DNA of 64,000 nucleotides from Phoenix dactylifera (taxonomy: Eukaryota; Streptophyta; Magnoliopsida; Arecales; Arecaceae), in contig NC_052401.1 in NCBI RefSeq assembly GCF_009389715.1, forward strand, positions 4,251,530 to 4,315,529, written 5' to 3'. The position numbers and the translations under genes were made by a program. This document shows positions 60,101 to 64,000 of the stretch, one piece after another (within the stretch, counting starts at the first letter, position 1; each line of letters starts with the position of its first letter). The notes below the pieces were generated by a model. The model worked only from the letters and a program-made list of their open reading frames with translations. It did no database searches and had not been told where the DNA came from.

Positions 60101-61730
60101 GCGAAAATGTTTTAGCCATGGCCAAATATTTTACCAATAACCTAATTCCATCTATAACCTTCTTATTGGTGGCATCCACTTCTCTGAAATTTGTTCCACT
60201 TCCACCAGAAAAAGTGGTGCACTCACTACAGAAGCCACATGGTTTGTTATCTTCAGTAGATAGGCAGTTCAAGGCTGCAGCAAATATTCTTGCAATTGAT
60301 GTTTTTCCTGTCCCACGTGGGCCTTGAAACAGATAAGCAGGGGCTATTCTACCCCTAAAGATGGCATTATTAAGTGACTGAACGACAATATTTTGGCCAA
60401 TTACTTCATCAAAAGACCTTGGCCGATACTTCTGGCTCAAGCTTCTTTGCTCTGTGATGTCCAACTCGGCCTCTTCAGTTCGGCCTAATTCCACTCCCTC
60501 TTGGGTTTTACAGCTAGACCATCTCCTTCCATCCAACCGGCTCATTGCCTCCAAATCAAGCTCTCCATAGTTAGTGGACAGTTCATCACTAGCTGTATCT
60601 AAGGATGAACCACCTCCATCACAACTGTTAGTCATTAGTGGCAAACCTTGGGAAGTCTTTGAAAGGTATTTTTGCTTGTGGGAACCAGATGATCTCTTCT
60701 TATTATACAATGTCTGACTCCCACAAAGAATACTACTACCTTTTCGCCTTAAAGTATCAGAAAGTGAAGGAGAATAAAAACCTCCACAGCCTGTGTCTTT
60801 AGCTCTCTTTGGCCAATAGCATGGAATGCCACATCCTTGGTGCCTTGGTAAGTCTGGTTGGTCCAATTCATCCCCATCATAAGAAGCAGCACTTCCATCC
60901 CATGACCCAACAGTACTGGGGTTTCGAGCTCCATAATGTCTGCAGTAAGAGCTAGTTGAGGCAGGAGTATAAGAATGAGATGAACCTTCCCTTCTAGTAC
61001 TTCTTCGGATTTTGGACGAACATGACCAATTCCCACATCCAGATCCAGAGAACAAAGGTGAGTCAGTGCGAGACAGGTAGCCAGTTTTCTGTGTTAGCCC
61101 ATTTGTTAACTGCCATAAATCCTCAGAATTGCAGTTCTCAGTATCATCGGACTGCTCAACTGAGTCAAGAATTCCTAACAAGCTGGATGGAAGATCTAGA
61201 AGCTTTGAAACTGCTGAATGCTTAATTACCCCCTTTTTTGAAATAGAACTTTTTCTCGCCTGTTTCACAGTTCTTCTAACTGGAGTCTCTGAATTTGCTC
61301 CTGCAAACCTATAAACGTTTACAGGAGCTTGAAGATAAGTATCACTCTTAGAATCTAAATCATAAGGATAGCTCAAGCTGTCCTCTGGACTCCCTTCAAC
61401 TGATTCTTGCCTGTCATCATCATCCAATTTAATTCCACTGCCACTAGCTTTACTAGAATGATGCCTCCAATTATAAAGGTAGACATTTTTCCTTCTGTTT
61501 TCACTTCTTGAAGGTGGTTCCAGTGATGCACCACAATTATTTTTTCCTGTTAGGTTCCTCCTGATCCCATTTTCATTGTTCAAACTAGAAGTCACTGCAA
61601 ACAATTTGGAACTTAAGGGGGACCTCCAAGATGAACAAGTTTCAGGGTCACGTAAATACCGTGCCTTTCGAAGTGCAGTAAGCTCCTTCTTCAGGTGAAG
61701 TTCACTTGGACCAACACGTATATCCACCAT
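54181..61730 (-). CDS. STICHEL-like protein (DnaX/AAA+ domain)
   Basis: Six coding exons (61730-59739, 59199-58980, 58004-57432, 56112-55332, 54426-54357, 54282-54181) give 1245 aa with consistent GT-AG junctions, close to Arabidopsis STICHEL, which controls trichome branching. Start motif VGPSELHLKKELTALRKARY is typical of the family. The AAA+ region resembles bacterial DNA polymerase III gamma/tau: SQKYRPRSFDEVIGQ (from 432), Walker A GPRGTGKTS (470-478), zinc cysteines 489, 498, 501 and 504, Walker B VFVIDECH (547-554), SRC (593-595) and sensor GSLRDAE (637-643). The long N- and C-terminal parts are plant-specific; the C-terminus is Cys/Gly-rich (GPGCNGLFCW) and then basic. Polymerase activity is not implied. 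A splice-acceptor-like site at 61801 suggests an intron in the 5' leader. Confidence 0.94.
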
Positions 61731-64000
61731 TTTCTCTCACAAACCAGAACGTGACTTTAGACTACAAATCCAACACATAGTAGCAGTCCAGAACTCGCTA
61801 ACCTGCATATGATAATAGTTCTGTACTATTAAAGAACAAGTGATGCCGGATAGCTGAACTATGACGTTGAAATTTAAAAAGAAAAAAAAAGGCAAAAAAA
61901 GTGATCTTTCAGGAGTCATACACAAAAAGACTGCAAGTAAAAGGCAACTAAAACAAACTTACTAATTCTACAAAGAATGAATGATAAAAAGAAATTTTAT
62001 TCAGATTAAGATTCATTTATGCACTCATAGAATACATGCATAGTTTTAGACCATAAATCCCCATATGGACGATATGAAACAAAAAGGAGAAAAATACTAC
62101 AAAAAAAAAAGTTATTTGCATGCAACCAAATGATCAATTGATGACAGAAATAATTAATATTCCAGATAAAAGATTTAGTCTAAAACATAGAAAGATGTTC
62201 TTATCCTACAAAAATTTTTGATGTATTAACTCACCTTTGAACTACTATTTCCACTTCCAATAAAAAATTACCCTCACTATTCGGCATTGTAAGACCTTGA
62301 GGTGTAAATGAAAGTCTCCTAGGTATCATGTATGTTTATCTCTTGAGAAAACATAATCCTTACAATTTATTAAATTAGAAATTACTAAAAGGACTGATTA
62401 TTGGCTCTCAAATTGTAAATTTAATAAAGTCACTTGGCACTGCCTAAAGATTGTTTTTTCTAATTTTGTGATCTGGAAACAAGATTTGCCAAAACTATCA
62501 AACTAAGCTGTTATACAACAATTGTAACCATACAGTGTATAATACGAAGTTACATGATGACTTCTAGAATCAAATCATCAACTTCACATGGCTTGCAAAC
62601 AAGATCCAAAAAATTGTTGTGATTCTTAATTTTAAAAATTCAAGCGCTTTTTAAAGTTAGGAAGAGTTCAAGATTTCAAAAGAGCAAAAAGTTCTCACTT
62701 TTTTTTTTTTTTTGCTTTTTTGCTTTGGCGGGTTCTTCATACAATGCGTGTACGAATATGCCCACACCCAATAAAAAGTTCTCACTTTTCAACAAGCAAA
62801 ATTTCTCATCTGTGCTGTCTGAAATTTCCCAATATTTCCTTGAGGCAATAGTAAAAGATCAGGTCAAATGACACTTTTAAATCAAAGATACAAACTTACT
62901 GTTGCCATAGGAGAAACCTAAAAGAAGAATATCAAGGAGAAAATAGAAAAGGAGGATCAAGCACACAAAAAAGGAAAAGAAAAGGCTTGTCATGAGAAAA
63001 GGAAGATCAAGCACCTCTGACAAATGGCACATTTACATGGGAAGATGAATGCATCAAAGGAGGAAAACTACAGGTGGCAAATCAGGTGGGCCTGGTCAGG
63101 TTCAGGTCATATCAAATTTGAGTTGGGTCAAACATGCAAAATTTAACCATATGTAGATTCAATGTGTTGGTACGCTGTAAAGTCATACCGAACCCTCTCT
63201 AATTTGAGCCAAGTTCAAGTCCACCTAGTTTAAAACATAATATTCTGTTTATATAAGAAAAAACTACTACAAAAGTAGAGAAAAGTAAGACAACATAAAA
63301 TATTCATCCTCAATACTCAGAAAATATCCATTCTACTAGAATAAAAGCCCAATCTCATCTTTGCAAAACAACAAAATCAGCTGGTAGAGACCTAGTATAG
63401 ATAACTCAGGAGTTGGGACTTAGCTTCCTAAACCAGATTAAGACAATTGTAACTAAGTTCCCAGTACCCTTTAATCAAACTGATACATGACCCAAACAAG
63501 ACCTGTACTTTGGCTGATTGTGTTCAGGGTAACTGGAATTTGTCCAGGGTTTTAAAAGGCCTACCCAAACCAAATTTTCAGCTAGACTTGGGCAAGTTGG
63601 AGAGTCTAGGCCAAGTTTTGCCACACTTGGGAAAATCAAACCCATGAGAAACCTAAAATTGTGAGGTTGGAAGTTAGATTCAGGATATTTTTCCCCCTCA
63701 ATATCAAAGCAAAATCCTATTTTCCCTCGCACCCTAGCTACAATGTTTGCTTCCATGCCTACGCAAATTGCCAGGATGGATGGCCGGACATTCCTTGTTG
63801 CCAACTAGTGACAGCAACCACAAGGAAAACGAGCATCATACGATGTAGAGAGGAGAAATGATATGATCTAGACTTAGATGAGTCTTCTTCTTCAAAGTAA
63901 TTTTATTTTTCTCTATTTTCTTGGATTTAATTATATCCAAACTTCAAGGGTCCCTGCCTTAAGATTCAAATGCCAATTTCATGCAAAATACTATGATTTT
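61731..64000. other. Upstream region of the STICHEL-like gene
   Basis: ATATGCAG on the minus strand just before 61800 looks like a splice acceptor, so a leader exon may lie farther right; I could not place it. A T run at 62698-62714 and a GGTGGCAAATCAGGTGG repeat-like stretch near 63074 are present. The minus-strand frame at 63475-63804 has no known domain. Confidence 0.45.

Noticed and set aside
54181-61730. Bacterial contamination or organellar DNA polymerase III gamma/tau
   Set aside because: Six spliced exons and the plant-specific N- and C-terminal parts show a nuclear STICHEL-family gene.
63475-63804. Minus-strand open frame of 109 codons near the right edge
   Set aside because: No family recognised. 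It could overlap a leader exon of the STICHEL-like gene but shows no protein-coding signature.
1-64000. CRISPR arrays, tRNA genes, rRNA genes, organellar insertions
   Set aside because: None seen. The regular repeats present are microsatellites, minisatellites and transposon-internal arrays.

Overview
The window is nuclear DNA of a flowering plant, almost certainly a monocot. The evidence is intron-bearing genes with GT-AG junctions, a plant-type U1 snRNA promoter, Ty1-copia retrotransposons with a tRNA-iMet primer site, a hAT and a Mutator-like element, LINE remnants, and plant-only protein families (ER small heat-shock proteins, GDSL lipase, STICHEL). A palm is my guess; I could not test it.

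Layout. 1-3860 is the right part of a Ty1-copia element that starts outside the window. 4072-5393 is a retroposon remnant with a hAT element inside it. 8987-15809 is a nearly whole Ty1-copia element with 267-bp LTRs. 17270-18457 and 23952-25157 are two paralogous two-exon class IV (ER) small heat-shock genes; between them lie an LTR pair, a solo-LTR-like repeat and a MITE. 25.4-37.1 kb is gene-poor and holds repeats and LINE fragments. 37135-37332 is the complex I subunit NDUFB3/B12, with an 813-bp TIR transposon just upstream of its start. 40128-40290 is a U1 snRNA gene with a correctly spaced Pol II promoter. 41569-43304 is a five-exon GDSL esterase/lipase. 45631-52216 is a third Ty1-copia element with 743-bp LTRs, inserted into an older copia remnant. 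54181-61730 is a STICHEL-like gene of six coding exons (1245 codons). The last 2.2 kb is its upstream region.

All five host protein genes read from the minus strand; the U1 gene reads from the plus strand. I see no shared pathway among them except the sHSP pair, which are ER chaperones with heat-shock-element-like promoters. From memory, the pairing of NDUFB3 with STICHEL-like genes recalls two Arabidopsis loci and may be old microsynteny.

The two observations I rate highest concern the copia elements. In elements 1 and 2 the LTR carries a conserved start-codon-plus-splice-donor motif, and in element 2 gag opens without an ATG directly after a splice-acceptor-like site. In element 3 the sequence at the primer-binding position is not tRNA-like; it is an exact 15-nt reverse complement of a segment of the element's own LTR, which suggests self-priming.
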